A stretch of DNA of 64,000 nucleotides from Ganoderma boninense (lineage: Eukaryota > Basidiomycota > Agaricomycetes > Polyporales > Polyporaceae). This document shows, piece by piece, positions 21,681 through 33,246 of this stretch. Position numbers and translations under genes: made by a program. The number at the start of each line of letters is the position of its first letter. Positions within the stretch are counted from its first letter, which is position 1. The stretch covers positions 3,806,096 to 3,870,095 of the forward strand of contig CM035310.1 of the NCBI GenBank assembly GCA_002900995.3. The letters are read 5' to 3'. A model generated the notes under the pieces. The model was not told the DNA's origin, ran no database searches, and saw only the letters and a program-made list of their open reading frames with translations.

Positions 21681-23254
21681 GGCGTTGGGAAGACCACCGC
21701 GACAGCATGTAGCGTTTATACGACGAGGGATGGTCATTCGCCGAGGAATGACGTACGTTCATGTTCATGGCAGTGAAGCCTCGAGCTTGGGTTCGTGATC
21801 TCGATGTGCAGCCGATGATGCGTGAGCGGTATTGAATGTTGTTAGCCGGCAGCAAACGGATTCCTCAACAAACTGGCATCGTATTGGCTGCGGAGGCTTT
21901 TCCGGAGCCGTGTCCGTGCTTCATCAGCATCTTCCAACAGCGAGGATAGGACGAAGGATACGCGTGGTTCAGCCGTTCTAATGTGTTTGATTCGCGGTGT
22001 TTTGTCCCGACCTGGGGTCCTGTTCAGCAGGGACAGCTGACATTAGGACTTCAACATAACAATGTCTTCGGTGCGATCAGACGCACTCACCTCGAGCCCA
22101 GTCCTGCTTGGCATTGACCTAGTGAATGGCAGGAACCGTTCCAAAATGCGACCTACACCACCACTACATCAGGTACGAAGTCGACATACCCGTTCCCGCC
22201 GAGTGTTCATCATAGCGAGCTCCATAGACACACACGCATACAGGAAGACGCCAGAAAACCATTCAGAGGGTCGACCACATCGAGCATACATCTGGTATCA
22301 AGTTTGGCTTCAGATACAAGGGCGCACATCATACGATAGGTTGACGACTCGGAAATCTAGCGAAGACTTCATACGAATATGCGCCAAGACCATGTCGCGC
22401 AGCGCAACATGAGGCACCAGAAATAGTCTTCCACTCGAGTCTTGCATCCATCCCTAGATCAAACTGAGACAACGTATAGCTGGCCGACTGCGTCCAGGAT
22501 ACAAGCGTAGTTGCAGGAAAAAGGAAAGAGGGAAAGACAAGGGCAACGCAACAAGAACATTGACTGAAACTTACTCACCTGTAACCTATCCAAATAGAAT
22601 GGAGGCCATCCGACCCAATTTGGCCCAACCACCTCAAAGAGATCCGAGTTGAACTGAATCGTCCTAGGCAGTGCCGCACTTGTTCGACGACAGCTCCCAC
22701 TGAAAACTCGCAATGTCTTCTGTCGCATGGCAAAAATCGGAGAATACTGGGGATTTCCTGGCTAGGCATGAGTATCAAGAGACGCAGAGACAGATATGGC
22801 GTATTCAGGGAGGCAGCTTGGAACAAAAGGGATGTCGTTTATCTGCGGTGCTGGGGCGAGGTGGTGGTCGCAATCACAGGTTCGTCAGCGTCAACGGCCA
22901 GCACCGCAGCGCTTGCGGCCCTGTCGCCGGGCGCCTTTCTGGCAGTGGCACTCCTCCTTGCCACATTGCCACCACCATTGTCCCACCGGAGGTCGTCTTC
23001 CAACCGAGTTATTGACAGGATGGCCACACCAAGTCACCTCAGTACAAAGCAGCATCGTCTCGCCAGCTAATACAAAGCATGGTAGCGCCTTCGCCACTCC
23101 GCAACGAGCTTATAAGTGGCCGTAGGACACCCTGACCGTCTTCAAACTGATCCCCACACCCTCCATTAGCCACGACAGTCTTGCATCTACTCATATTTTA
23201 TAGGTGAGATTCTCTTGGGTCCAATATAGGTCTGTGCTGAATATCCTCCAGGAA
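21681..23254. other. Intergenic, no gene recognised
   Basis: No splice chain or domain found. A minus-strand segment about 22610-22700 reads IQFNSDLFEVVGPNWVGWPP followed by a GTGAGT donor, which looks like an isolated exon, but I cannot extend it. The rest appears non-coding. Confidence 0.35.
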
Positions 23255-25105
23255 ATGTCAGACATTCATCCACGCGTACCCTCAAAGGCGGCAGTCAGTG
23301 TTGCGCTCACGAACCACGACATCTTGTGCCACATCTTCGAAACCGACAGCAGAGCAGCAAAAGGGACGCGGCTTTCGCGAAACGACCTTTTACAGTGTGC
23401 CCTCGTGTCTCGCGCGTTCTGCGAACCCGCCTTACGCACTCTATGGGGCAACATGTCGTCGCCCACGCCACTTTGGCGGCTCCTGGTCGGCACACTCTCA
23501 AGGCCAGAGTACATCTTCGAGTACTTCGACACCGTAAGTACTTCCCATCTTTTGACTTAGAGTGCCAGTATTTGATTACCAGACTTAGTTTTATCCCGAG
23601 ATCCTCTCCGAAAGGTTGTACATGGATCCTGCTCGGTGGGCCCGCTTCCAGTGGTACGCGCGATTCATCAAGAAGCTCAACATTACGAACCTGCGCTGGG
23701 AGTACCAGCACAAGGAGCTCATTCAGGTACTCATCGCCCACAACGGCGGGGAGACCATCTTCCCTTCCCTGCGGACTCTCTGGTGGCCGCCATCCTCGTA
23801 CTCGGAGTCCTCGTACTTCCCTCTGCTCACCTCGCGCCTCCGCTCTGCTATCCTTGACTTCGATCGCTGTACTGCACGAGATCTTCTACGTCCTCCAGCC
23901 GAAAACCCTGAGAGCTATGGGTTCCTCTCCCGGCTGCTCGCGTCCTCGCCAAGGTTGGACCATCTTACGCTCTGCACACCGTTTCACCGCATCGGAACGA
24001 ACTTCTCGGATCTCATCGCCTCGTTTGAATACCTGAGGGTCTTGCATCTCACAGCCCGGATCTCACTCACCTCCTTTCGCGAGCTCGCCGCTCTTCCCCG
24101 TATGGAATACCTAGACGTGTTCCACGTCAGTCCGACTGACCTAGCCCACCCGCCCTCGCGACCCCCATCCCCGACCCGCGCCCCGCATCTCGAGTTCCTC
24201 CACGTCGGCGGAACCTGCCTCTCGCTAACTCGTCTCTTCCTCGCGCTCAGCGCCCCTGCTCTCGTATCCGTGTCAGTCCGCGCCATGTGGGACTCGGACG
24301 ACTCCCAGCGCACAATCGCAGATAGGTCCTCGTCCGTCGACTACGCGACGTGCATCGCAGCGCTCGCCACCGTCTCCTCGCCCGCCGCGCTCGCAGACGT
24401 CGCCATCAAGCTCGACGACGGCGGGCCGCGGACCCAGACGCGCGCGCGCCTGCTCGCCCTCCTGCGCCCGCTCCTCGCCTTCCCCAACATCGCGCGCTTC
24501 GTACTCGCGTGCCCGGCACTGGGGCTCGTCGCGGCCGACGACGACTTCTGGGCGATCAGCGGCGCGTGGCGCAGGCTGCGCCACTTCGCGCTCGTGCAGG
24601 CGCACTGGGACCCGTGCGTCGACGTCGACCCGCGGGCGCCCCGACCCCGACCCCGATACCGAGCCCGATACCGACGCCGCAGGTGCTCGAGTGCTTCCGC
24701 GAGGACTGCCCGGACCTGCGGGAGCTCTGCCTGCCCCACCTCGACGTGCACGCGGACGTGCCGCCTCTGTTCACGCGTGTCCCGCAGGGTCGCCCGCGTA
24801 CTGGACATGGACATGGGCTGGTGCGCCTGTCGCTCGGGGCGCAGGGTGTGGAGGAGGACGAGGAGGACCGCGTTCGGGAGCTGGCGCGCCTCCGCCGCGA
24901 CGCGGACAATGACAAGGTCGGGGAGTGGGCGGCGTACATCCTCCGCCTGTTTCCCGGCGTGAACGGGGAGGAGAGCCTCCAGCATTGCAGGTGGAACGGG
25001 GCGTCGGCTGGCTGGATGAGGGTGTTCGAGCGCGTTCGCGATCTCGGCAAGGCTCTCCAGGGGTCTGTGGCGACCGACGGGGTCGGGGAGTTGATGAGGC
25101 GCTGA
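23255..25105 (+). CDS. F-box/LRR-like protein
   Basis: Exon 1 (23255-23533) starts MSDIHPRVPSKAA and holds the F-box-like stretch LTNHDILCHIFETDSRAAKG and LLQCALVSRAFCEPALRTLW. Exon 2 starts at 23589 (FYPEILSERLYMDPARWARF). It continues with leucine-rich, repeat-like text typical of Agaricomycete F-box proteins: FIKKLNITNLRWEY, LLASSPRLDHLTL, FEYLRVLHLTARISL, HLEFLHVGGTCLSL. Near 24620-24680 the frame must change by one base to reach VLECFREDCPDLRELCLPHL and the C-terminus to TGA 25103-25105. The changeover lies in a CCGACC/CCGATA hexamer run. Either a short intron with a weak GTCGAC donor ends at CAG 24680-24682, or the run has slipped. Such proteins usually bind Skp1 in SCF ubiquitin ligases; the target is unknown. 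Confidence 0.7.
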
Positions 25106-25386
25106 GCGGTCCTGTTGTTGCGTACGGTCGAGTGCAGTTTACATATTTTAGGATAATGATAATCGCAGAGTTCGGCGCGGATGGTGCCTCTCCCAGTCCG
25201 ACGCAGTGGTGCGAAGTGCGGTTCGTACTCCTCCACGGCTCTTTCCTTTCTTCATTTTCAGAATATCTGGTTGCCCTCAGATAGGACCTGCATCAATGCT
25301 AGAATTGGTATGCAGACGTAGAGGGCAATACCCCCATGAAATATAGCGCGCAGTGCACTCAATCGCTAGAACTGCACACGTCCCAG

Positions 25387-26225
25387 TCAATACCACCAGT
25401 ACTCCTGTCCGCGTCCAAGTCGCGGCCGCGGCCGTCCGTAAAGCCACACTCCTCGATGCCCAACCCGAATATCTCCGGGAGCAGCATCCAGATCCTCCAC
25501 CATCGGCGCGCCGAGGTCGCACAGGAGGTAGAGGGCGTAGGGCAGCAGCGACGGCGCCTCCATCTGGCGCGCGATGTTGACGACGGCGATGGCTGCGCGG
25601 GCGGGGGGGAACAGCGTCGAGAGGTCGGAGTAGTGCCAGTCGTACTCGGCGAAGTGGGAGGTGTAGCGCTTCTGGAGGACGCACAGCGCACGCACTTCGA
25701 CTTCGGGGCATTGGTACTTGTGCGCGAGGTGGATGGCGGCGTGGACCTCTGGGAACTCGTGGACGGGCGACAGGTCGGAATCGCGTATCCTGCAATTTGG
25801 GCAGGTGGAGGATGGGGCACGATGTAAGCACAAGACACGGGCGAGGGGCTGGCAAACGCGCACATAAGTGGTGAACATGGTATCAGGTATTGGAGGAAGT
25901 CGCGCAGGTCCTCCGGATGATCGGGCAGGCGAACGACGGGACAGCCGTCGAACATCTCGCGATCGGTCGCGTCGGTGGATCCAGTGGCGAACATGTCGGC
26001 GAATACGACTGACTTCTTCACGAGAATACTGCGGAAGACGCGGAAGGCGGTGCGGCCAGCGATGAGGACGAGACTGCCGTCATCGAGCCAGAAGTCGGGA
26101 TGGCGAGTAAATACCTCCTGGCCTTCTGAGGTAGGTTCGGCAGGGTCTCCGTGGGCGACGATGAGGAGTGTTTGAGTCATGCTGGACGTTCTACGGCGTT
26201 TGTTGGAGCGAGTATTGTGTGCCAT
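25387..26225 (-). CDS. BTB/POZ protein, locus 5, shortened by an internal deletion
   Basis: Exons 26225-25864 and 25789-25387 join in phase to 254 residues. Start MAHNTRSNKRRRTSSM (NLS-like); BTB core HPDFWLDDGSLVLIAGRTAF to GCPVVRLPDHPEDLRDFLQY; exon 2 HLAHKYQCPEVEVRALCVLQ and LLPYALYLLCDLGAPMV. Directly after APMV the sequence jumps to text that in another frame reads RIWMLLPEIFGLGIEECGF. About 330 bases encoding the DGYxRRDGSVEHL and C-x5-C parts are therefore missing and the join is out of frame. The frame used ends in an Arg/Pro-rich tail at 25387; the old tail survives unread (to about 25359). The BTB core is intact, so a short BTB-only protein may still be made. Confidence 0.65.
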
Positions 26226-26323
26226 CGTGTTGGGGTCGCACTTTGGTAGCACCAACAGCAGTGAAGGCCGCAACCGATGGCGCAGTGTCGCATCGATTGG
26301 CAAGGTCGGTGTGACATATCAGT

Positions 26324-26346
26324 CATGTGCCGTGACACCACGCGTC
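26324..26346. promoter_or_regulatory. Shared upstream element (locus 5)
   Basis: CATGTGCCGTGACACCACGCGTC on the plus strand, about 100-120 bases before the BTB start at 26225, preceded by GTGACATATCAGT much as in locus 4. The AATGATTAATGAG tail is absent. Confidence 0.6.
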
Positions 26347-26455
26347 CGCCACCGCGACTTCGAGCGCAAGGACTACATTTCCATTAAAAGCATCGAATTC
26401 CTCAATACGGCAAAGCAATAACTTGCGTAACATGACTACACGGAAATTGTCAGCT

Positions 26456-27336
26456 TTAAATTCGATCCCGATAGCCCGTACAACCATTAATCACCACCAT
26501 GCTCGAGAGGTCGTGGGGCTGTTCAGACTCGCCGTCAGGCATTCTCCCGGCGATCTCATATTCGCGGCGCGGTACACGCAACGGGACGTTCGGCGCAGGT
26601 CCCAGGTACAACTTGAAGCACACTGGGTAGAGGACCCTGCTACGGTGACGTACGGGCACCAGTCACTGGCCGCGACCGGGCGGATCTCGCCGAGCTCGGG
26701 CTGGGCGAGGAGGAAGGCCTTGTGGTCTTCCCTAGGCCACACTCACGGCTCGCCCTATAGCCGCTTCAGCCGGATAGTGGAAGGTGTGCGGTGTCTGATG
26801 CGAAAGTTCTACATACTCCAGAGGTGCGTGATCCAGCAGTTCGAACGAGCTGAGGGGAGGAAGGCGCGCGAGGGACACACCGCCACCGGTGGTATCTGGG
26901 GATTGGGATCGAGCTTGAGAAGGAACGCGTTGAGCAAATCTGTCGAGGATCCGGAACCGTTATCGAAAAACTCGTCGACTGCGATCCGGTGGACGGGACT
27001 GCCGTGTAGTCGCTCCAGTGTCCGATTATTAGTCGCCGGACGACATCGGCGCGTCGCGCGCACCGTGAAGTAGGGATATTCTGCGGGAAATGCTCGGCTG
27101 GGGTGAAGAAATGTAGACGAGGAGCGGCGGTAAAGTGCGACGTCAACTGGGAATAATAGTACGGAGTAGAGTCGCGGTGCCGTTTTCTGACTGAGAGGGG
27201 GGAGGGAAGCGAGTACGAGATGACACGGTTCGATTGGTGTCTCTGCCCTGCAAGAGTTATCAGCTGAAGCCTGAAGCAACACTGCGAGTCGGACAACAAG
27301 CAAGGACAGATGCGTATCTATAACCTCCCCTCTCAT
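26456..27336 (-). other. Possible decayed gene, family not recognised
   Basis: Minus-strand frames contain protein-like text: NRTLERLHGSPVHRIAVDEF and LLNAFLLKLDPNPQIPPVAV around 26809-27050, FLLAQPELGEIRPVAASDW near 26690, and LGPAPNVPLRVPRREYEIAG near 26560. They sit in different frames and I could not splice them into one protein. Could be a broken gene; on the plus strand an F-box-like start (IYNLPSHLLREV) occurs at about 27310 but leads nowhere. Confidence 0.25.
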
Positions 27337-29706
27337 CTCCTTCGTGAGGTGAGAACAGATCCGATCTGATCAAACCTACATGGTTTCTGGATCCCTGGAG
27401 AGGCTCAGCGATGCCCATAGGGAGCCGTTGAGTGTGGCAGGACGATTGTATATGCAAAGGGCGCATCGGAATGGAAGCTTGGGTTGCCGTGTTGCGAAGA
27501 CACAGGACTTGATGATCGGTTATGCTCAAGTCGTGGCCCTTCAAAGGAGCTTGAATTAGCGTGAGTCTGTCGCAGATACACACTTTACCTCTTGAAACCT
27601 TCCCCGGGTCCAGAGGTCATCGGAGACGGTGCAGCGAACCCTCATGGTGCCTTTCGTGGTCGACAGCCGCCCCTTGACGACGACGTTCTCATGACATCTC
27701 CTGCCTCAGATGTCAGCCTCGTAGAGAAGCATGATCTCATACAGTGTAGCCTTCATCATCCAGCGTAGCTTCAAATGCCCAGGATACCGGCCGAGACCAA
27801 TAGTTTGCAGTCCCCGGGGCTAAGAAATAGGGGGACGCTGCGGCGCGGCTGCAGCTGTGTCCGGTGCACTGATATCTGGCCATGAAATGAGTGTGCTCAT
27901 GAAACAGCATAACATTCGGTTATGTTATTAGTGGCAGTTCACAAGGTTGCTCACAGCACCGAGTACTTACCCCGACGCGGCACTAGCAAGCGGCCAACTT
28001 CCAGTTACTGGAACGAAGACTAGATGCCATGAGTTTAGATAGAGGGAAAGAGAAAAAGAAGCTATCCTCACTGTGTATCGTGGTTTTATGGGGGTTCTAG
28101 TCTTCCAGGTCCTCCGGATGGTCCAAAGGGCCTCCAGGAAAGGTTACGAGTCCACGACGAGTCACGACGGTGAGCGGCTTCACTTTGTGTGTGACGTCAC
28201 AGTGACTTCGCGTCACTGACGTGATGCCGTAACGCCGGTCTGGTCCCAGCCGAGTTTACTGCTTGCGTTTTCAAGTTAACCTCCATCTAGCACCTTCGTA
28301 CGGTTCTCCGTCGCACCGCCTTCCTCCTCGGACGTGCCACTCGTTATTTCACCTCCTTCATATGACACTTGTATCAGCTTGGAGGCCTACTCTTCTTCCG
28401 GATCTTCCGCGCCGTGCCGGACCCGGGACGACTTGGAGTCACAACCTCCAACGTTAGACTTTGAAGCCCTACACTAGTACTGGTGAGGTCCCCCTATGGC
28501 ATGCCCGTGTGTGTGCGATTTGAGCTGCAACACTCTCTTGCGATACGCTATGGCTTGTGAATCGTGGATGCGCCAACAGGAAGGCTGGGGGTGATGGTGA
28601 CTCTTCGTGAACTGTGTGCAAGGATCGGCGGAGAGATGCTGGACCTAGCCTGGATCTGGAGTAGGATAGAGGGCGGAGCCCGGCGCTGAAGACCTTGGAG
28701 GCAGAGGAGAGGTCGGGCAGCGTGTAACGGCTTGGTGCGTCGCTTGCGCTCTTCCAGCCCTTTTAACGCAATGTGAAGAACATTTGACAGCACAACTGCC
28801 GCTTGTCTCAAAGCACCATGTTCCCTGTGATACCCCCGCGTTCGCTGGCTGACAGCTCATGCCGAACATAGTTTGAGTCCCCAGACACTGGGTCCGGACA
28901 CAAGCGAACTCGGTGCTTCCTGTGAGTTCATTCTCCGCGCTCTCTTCATCGATCCACCGGTTGCGCCCACCCTGATGATGTATCATGTATGATCAGCCTA
29001 TGACTTTATGGGCACTCAGACACGCCACACTGAGATGCACTGAGACTTCCACTTCGTCGAAGGTGACCTCTGCCACATGTGTCCCGGTCCCTTACTCTCT
29101 CCAGATCCACCTCACGATCGCAACATCCTCCGCTTCCGATGGAGGGAGGCCGGCGCTGTCTCTGCATGTTTCACACTCCGGGAGCATAATCTTGCCCTCT
29201 TCCTTATCTCGCGCTCGTGTTCCGACGCAGTTTTGGTTTTCTCATTGAGTCGTGCAGTTGACCGCGATCGACTGCGATGTCTTCCCCCTTCTCTGCAGGA
29301 ATGTCCCCGACCGTTAGAACCACTGCCTCTGCCACACCCGAAGCCACTTCTCGCTCGGCGGCGTGTCGGCGCGCACTAGCACGCAGGGCTGTAAAGCGTC
29401 CCGTGCGTTCCGGATAAGTAGCTCACAGTGGGCGCACAATCAAACTCACGGGTCATGCGGCACGAACCCAAAGATCGCAAACTCCACGACTGTATAGCGG
29501 AAGCTTCGATATGCGGCAGGACCGGTGCAGCGCCTGCTGCCAATCTGCGGCTGGCGTCGTCCCTCGCCGCGCGCGCCTCGTCCCAAACATGCCGCATGAC
29601 AGCCATATATTCCCCCTGCGCAGCCGTCCCCGCAACTGCCCCTCCCCCCCTTCTTTGGACCCTGGCCTCGCGCGGATTTTTCTCTTCTTCTTCGCGACCA
29701 CCTTCC
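27337..29706. other. Intergenic, no gene seen
   Basis: About 2.4 kb without a convincing coding segment on either strand. Frames here are short and of mixed composition. The last few hundred bases, C/T-rich, probably serve as the promoter of the membrane gene at 29707. Confidence 0.45.
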
Positions 29707-31340
29707 ATGTCGGATGGAACGCCCTCCCTGAACGCTGCCGCGGTAGGTGCAACCACACGTTTATCACGATTCACCGCTGATGAATGTCGTCTTGGCTGGC
29801 TGACAGACGTTTGTGGGCCCCGCCTCGAGGAGATTCTATGTTGCCGCGTTCGCGGTCGAGGTCGTGCTGTTCGGCGCCTTCGTGTGCACGTACGCCTATG
29901 GCTCGTGGCTCATCCTGTGCCGCGCGCACCCGTCGGCGCGGAGGCAGACCTCGACCATCGTTCTGTTCGCGGCCAACACGATTATGTTCGTCTTGTCTCT
30001 TCTGGTGCGTTATCTTGCGTCGTCTGGCTGCGAAGGGTGGTGCTCACGACGCCGACCTGGGCCCAGCATGTCGTCTTGGATGTTGTCATCGCGCGAAGAG
30101 GGTTCTCGCATGCTCCGAAGGCCTGGGAGGAGGCGAAGTTCGTGATGTATGTTACGCAGACGTTGATTGGAGATGGGTTTATGGTGCGCCAAATACCAGC
30201 CTTCGCTGCCGCGCGTTTCCTTGACCCAGGGGGGCTTCGTTAGATCTACCGCTTGTTCCGGGTCTACAGCAGGCATTGGCCTGTGATCGTCGTACCTTCG
30301 ATCCTACTTGTTGGGGATGCAGGTATGTGCATATCTCCGGCGTGCGCCTTTCGGCACTACAGCTAACACAGAGTGGCACCACCGCAAGTCGTCGGGTTTG
30401 CGTGCGCCTTCCTCGGCGTCGCCGGTTTCTACATGTCCGTCGTGTTCTATGCTCTCTCGCTCATCCTGAACGTCATCTGCACCGGTGAGGCGCCCTCCTG
30501 TCAAGGGCGCATTCAGCCGCATTTACTGACGCCGCGCGCGTGCAGTTTGCATCATGCTGAAGGTGTTCCGCATCACGCGCGACTTCCACGGCGTCTACCT
30601 CCAGGGCCACAAACTCAAACTGTGGAAGGTGCTCGAGGCGACGGTGCAGTCGACCGCGATCTACTCCGCCGCCGCCGTCTCGCTCGTCATCACCTTCGTC
30701 AACAGCACCGACGTCGGCTACCCCACCTGCCTCAACGTCTTCCCCGCCCTCATCGTGCGTGCACCCTACCCCTCCCCCCTCCGAGTCTTTTCGCGTACCT
30801 CCTCTCCCTCCCTTAGTAGCTTTCGTTTTCGCGCGCGGGGGAGCGTCGTCGAGCCCGGAACTAACCGACGTATGCATGTTCTAGGGCCTCGCGTTCTCGT
30901 TCATCGCGATCCGGATCGCGGCGAACCTCGCGCGCGACGGGACGCGCACCGACCCGAACTTCCAGCTGACCGAGACCGGCGGGGACTCGCGCTCGCGGCA
31001 GACGGCGTCGTCCGCGACGTACGTGGACCGCGAGGGCGCGGGCGCGGGGCACCCGTCGATCATGCAGGCGGTCGGCTCGCCAAAACCGTATGGGTTCGGG
31101 TACCTGGACAAAGACAAGCTCGGGGAGGACAAGCTCGAGGGCGGCGTGCTCGACATCGCGAGGGATGGGTCGAAGAGCGTGAGTGCGAGTGCGAGCCCGA
31201 GGGCAAGCGCGGAGTCGTTGGTATTTGCTCCCGTTCCAATTCCCGTCCCCGTTTTCGTTCCCGTTCCGGTTCTCCTGTCGCCGAATCGGTTGGAGGAGTT
31301 GGACCGTGGGGTGCGCGTTCTGCCTGGGGAGGCGGTGTGA
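29707..31340 (+). CDS. Seven-helix membrane protein, family member 3
   Basis: Seven exons (29707-29742, 29807-30004, 30067-30183, 30244-30322, 30374-30484, 30546-30754, 30885-31340) join in frame to 401 residues. Helices can be placed at VAAFAVEVVLFGAFVCTYAY, TSTIVLFAANTIMFVLSLL, AKFVMYVTQTLIGDGFMIYR, WPVIVVPSILLVG, GFACAFLGVAGFYMSVVFYA with LSLILNVICT, STAIYSAAAVSLVITF and CLNVFPALIGLAFSFIAIRI. The signature VTQTLIGDGFMIYRLFRVYS after the third helix recurs in most members. The C-terminal tail is about 150 residues, rich in Ser, Gly and charged residues, longer than in members 1 and 2. The intron phases are the family ones. Exon 5 uses the second of two adjacent AGs (30372-30373), chosen because only that one keeps the frame. 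Confidence 0.85.
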
Positions 31341-31793
31341 GAGGTGCGTGGTGGTGCGATCTAAGTTTGCGGAAGAAGCTGGCCTTACCATTCTTTTTCC
31401 CAGTCTCGTTTATGCTCGGGGACTTTCGGCGGTGTCTACATATTACATGAAGTGAACTAACTCGATATCTATCTTACTGTATGCAGCCCTATTGACGTCG
31501 TCTTTGCTACGCTGCGCGCGTGGCCGTTCGTGTCGCGTGCACCCGGTCGAAAGCGTTGCTGCGGCAGTTCAGAACGCTTTGTTTCCAGGTACGGCGCTGC
31601 TGCGACTGGATTGTGACGATGTCCGAAAAAGGCAGGTCGCTGCAGCTCGAAGCTGTAATTGATCTGGTAGGGTCGAGGGGAGGCAGCGTGTCTCCCGCGA
31701 GGTTTTGCTCCGCAGTCCCATATATCCCAAGAATCTTCGAGACGTGTCTTTCTACACACATTATACCTCACCAACACTCCCCCATCATCGCCC

Positions 31794-32879
31794 ATGGAGA
31801 CCTCCTCAGCCGTCAGTCTCGCCTCGGCATCGACTCTCACCCTCCCATGTCCCAGTCCTGACATATGCAAGAAGATCACCCCACACGACGAATTTTGGTT
31901 CCCAGATGGTAACCTCATCCTCGTAGCTGGAAATGTCGGTTTCCGAGTCTACCGGGGCCTCCTCTCATCCCAGTCGACCATATTCAGCGACATGTTCTCC
32001 TGCGCGAGCGAGGATGATGAAGAAACCTTCGAAGGATGCCCTGTGGTGAAGCTCTCCGACACGCCACAGGAGCTTGCCCACCTGCTACGCTTCCTGTTGC
32101 CGAAGTCTTGGCGACGGTGAGGCGTGCCAGGATGCTTACTGAGGTGACTTGAACTGATTGCCTGTCTGCTCAGATCGTACCCTGTCAAAGGAAAAGGAAA
32201 GCAGGAACCCACGTTTGACGAACTGGCGGCTCGGGCGCGCCTGTCGCACAAATACCATATCGAAGATCTCGAAGAAGAGGCGTTGGTCATGCTGCGACAA
32301 CAGTACACAAACAGTTTCGATGAATGGGTTGTTAGAAAGCAGGCCGACTCGACGAACAGCGTTCACGCTATCGGTGCGGTGAACATTGCCCGCCTGACGG
32401 GCGCAACTGCCATACTCCCCAGTGCCCTCTATTGCTGCTGCAACCTTGGACCCGACCTCCTTGATGGCTGGATGAGAGAGGACGGCGTCGTAGAGCGTCT
32501 CTCTGTCGACGATTTGAAGAAATGCTTCGCCGCCCGGGAGACACTCTGCAAGGAAGGGGCGCAAGTCTTCTTCAAGATATTCCATGACAAGCCCAGCGCT
32601 GAGTGTTCGAGCGTCGACAAGTGTCGCAAGGCGCTGAGCGCCATGGCACAGTCGCTGGTGGAGTGCCATTTCTCGCTAGCGACTGATTGCGGCGTCCTGC
32701 TGAGCTGGTGTCCCGCTATTTTCAAGCAGTCTTCGACACACGGCATCTGCGTTGGGTGCAAGACGGAGCTCCTTGCACGGGACCGGAAGGCGAGGATGGA
32801 GGTGTGGGATAAGCTCCCGGGCATCTTCGGGGTCTGTGTTCCAGGGTGGGGAAAGAAGGGTGGGAGTGTCGCTGCGTGA
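31794..32879 (+). CDS. BTB/POZ domain protein, locus 6
   Basis: Exons 31794-32116 and 32174-32879 give 342 residues. Exon 1 encodes HDEFWFPDGNLILVAGNVGF to GCPVVKLSDTPQELAHLLRF and LLPKSWRR. Exon 2 encodes RARLSHKYHIEDLEEEALVM, HAIGAVNIARLTGATAILPS, LDGWMREDGVVERLSVDDLK, CSSVDKC (C-x5-C), CVGC and VWDKLPGIFGVCVPGW with TGA nine residues later. It lacks the KRRR start of the minus-strand subfamily. It is the best intact relative of the broken locus at 5813 and shows where that one should stop. TATA-like ATATATCC lies about 75 bases upstream of the ATG. Likely a BTB adaptor; partner unknown. Confidence 0.85.
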
Positions 32880-33246
32880 TTAGAGGTTGGATCTCTCTGA
32901 GTATAGGTACCCTCCCTTATGGCCACTGTGCATGTTATAACTATCGAAAAGACACCCGAGTCGGAAGTCCCGCCTGGGCCCGTACTATCCGCTACTACCT
33001 TCCTCCAATATACCTGAACTTAGTGGTTTTAGCCTAGCCTAGATTGACACTGCTTCAAACTGATTGTGCTCTACAAGTTAAGTCAGATACATTCGGAGAA
33101 AGGGAGGCCTACGGAGATGGACGAAACAGAACCGCTCGTGGGGGGTCTTCGGGGTCTTCGTAGTGGCATTATGTAACGATCATCGACACGTCAGCGACAA
33201 GCTCGAGCTCTACTGCCTCGTCTCCAGCAGCGGTCCCACTTCAGTT
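32880..33246. other. Short intergenic spacer
   Basis: About 370 bases between two tandem BTB loci; no coding content seen. AT-rich at first, then the promoter region of the next locus. Confidence 0.5.

Noticed and set aside
24341..25236. Long minus-strand frames opposite the F-box gene
   Set aside because: Composition is that of an antisense shadow and no motif is present.
28100..28150. GTCCTCCGGATGGTCC, resembling the DHPEDLRDF coding stretch of BTB exon 1
   Set aside because: Match is about 16 bases with nothing recognisable on either side.
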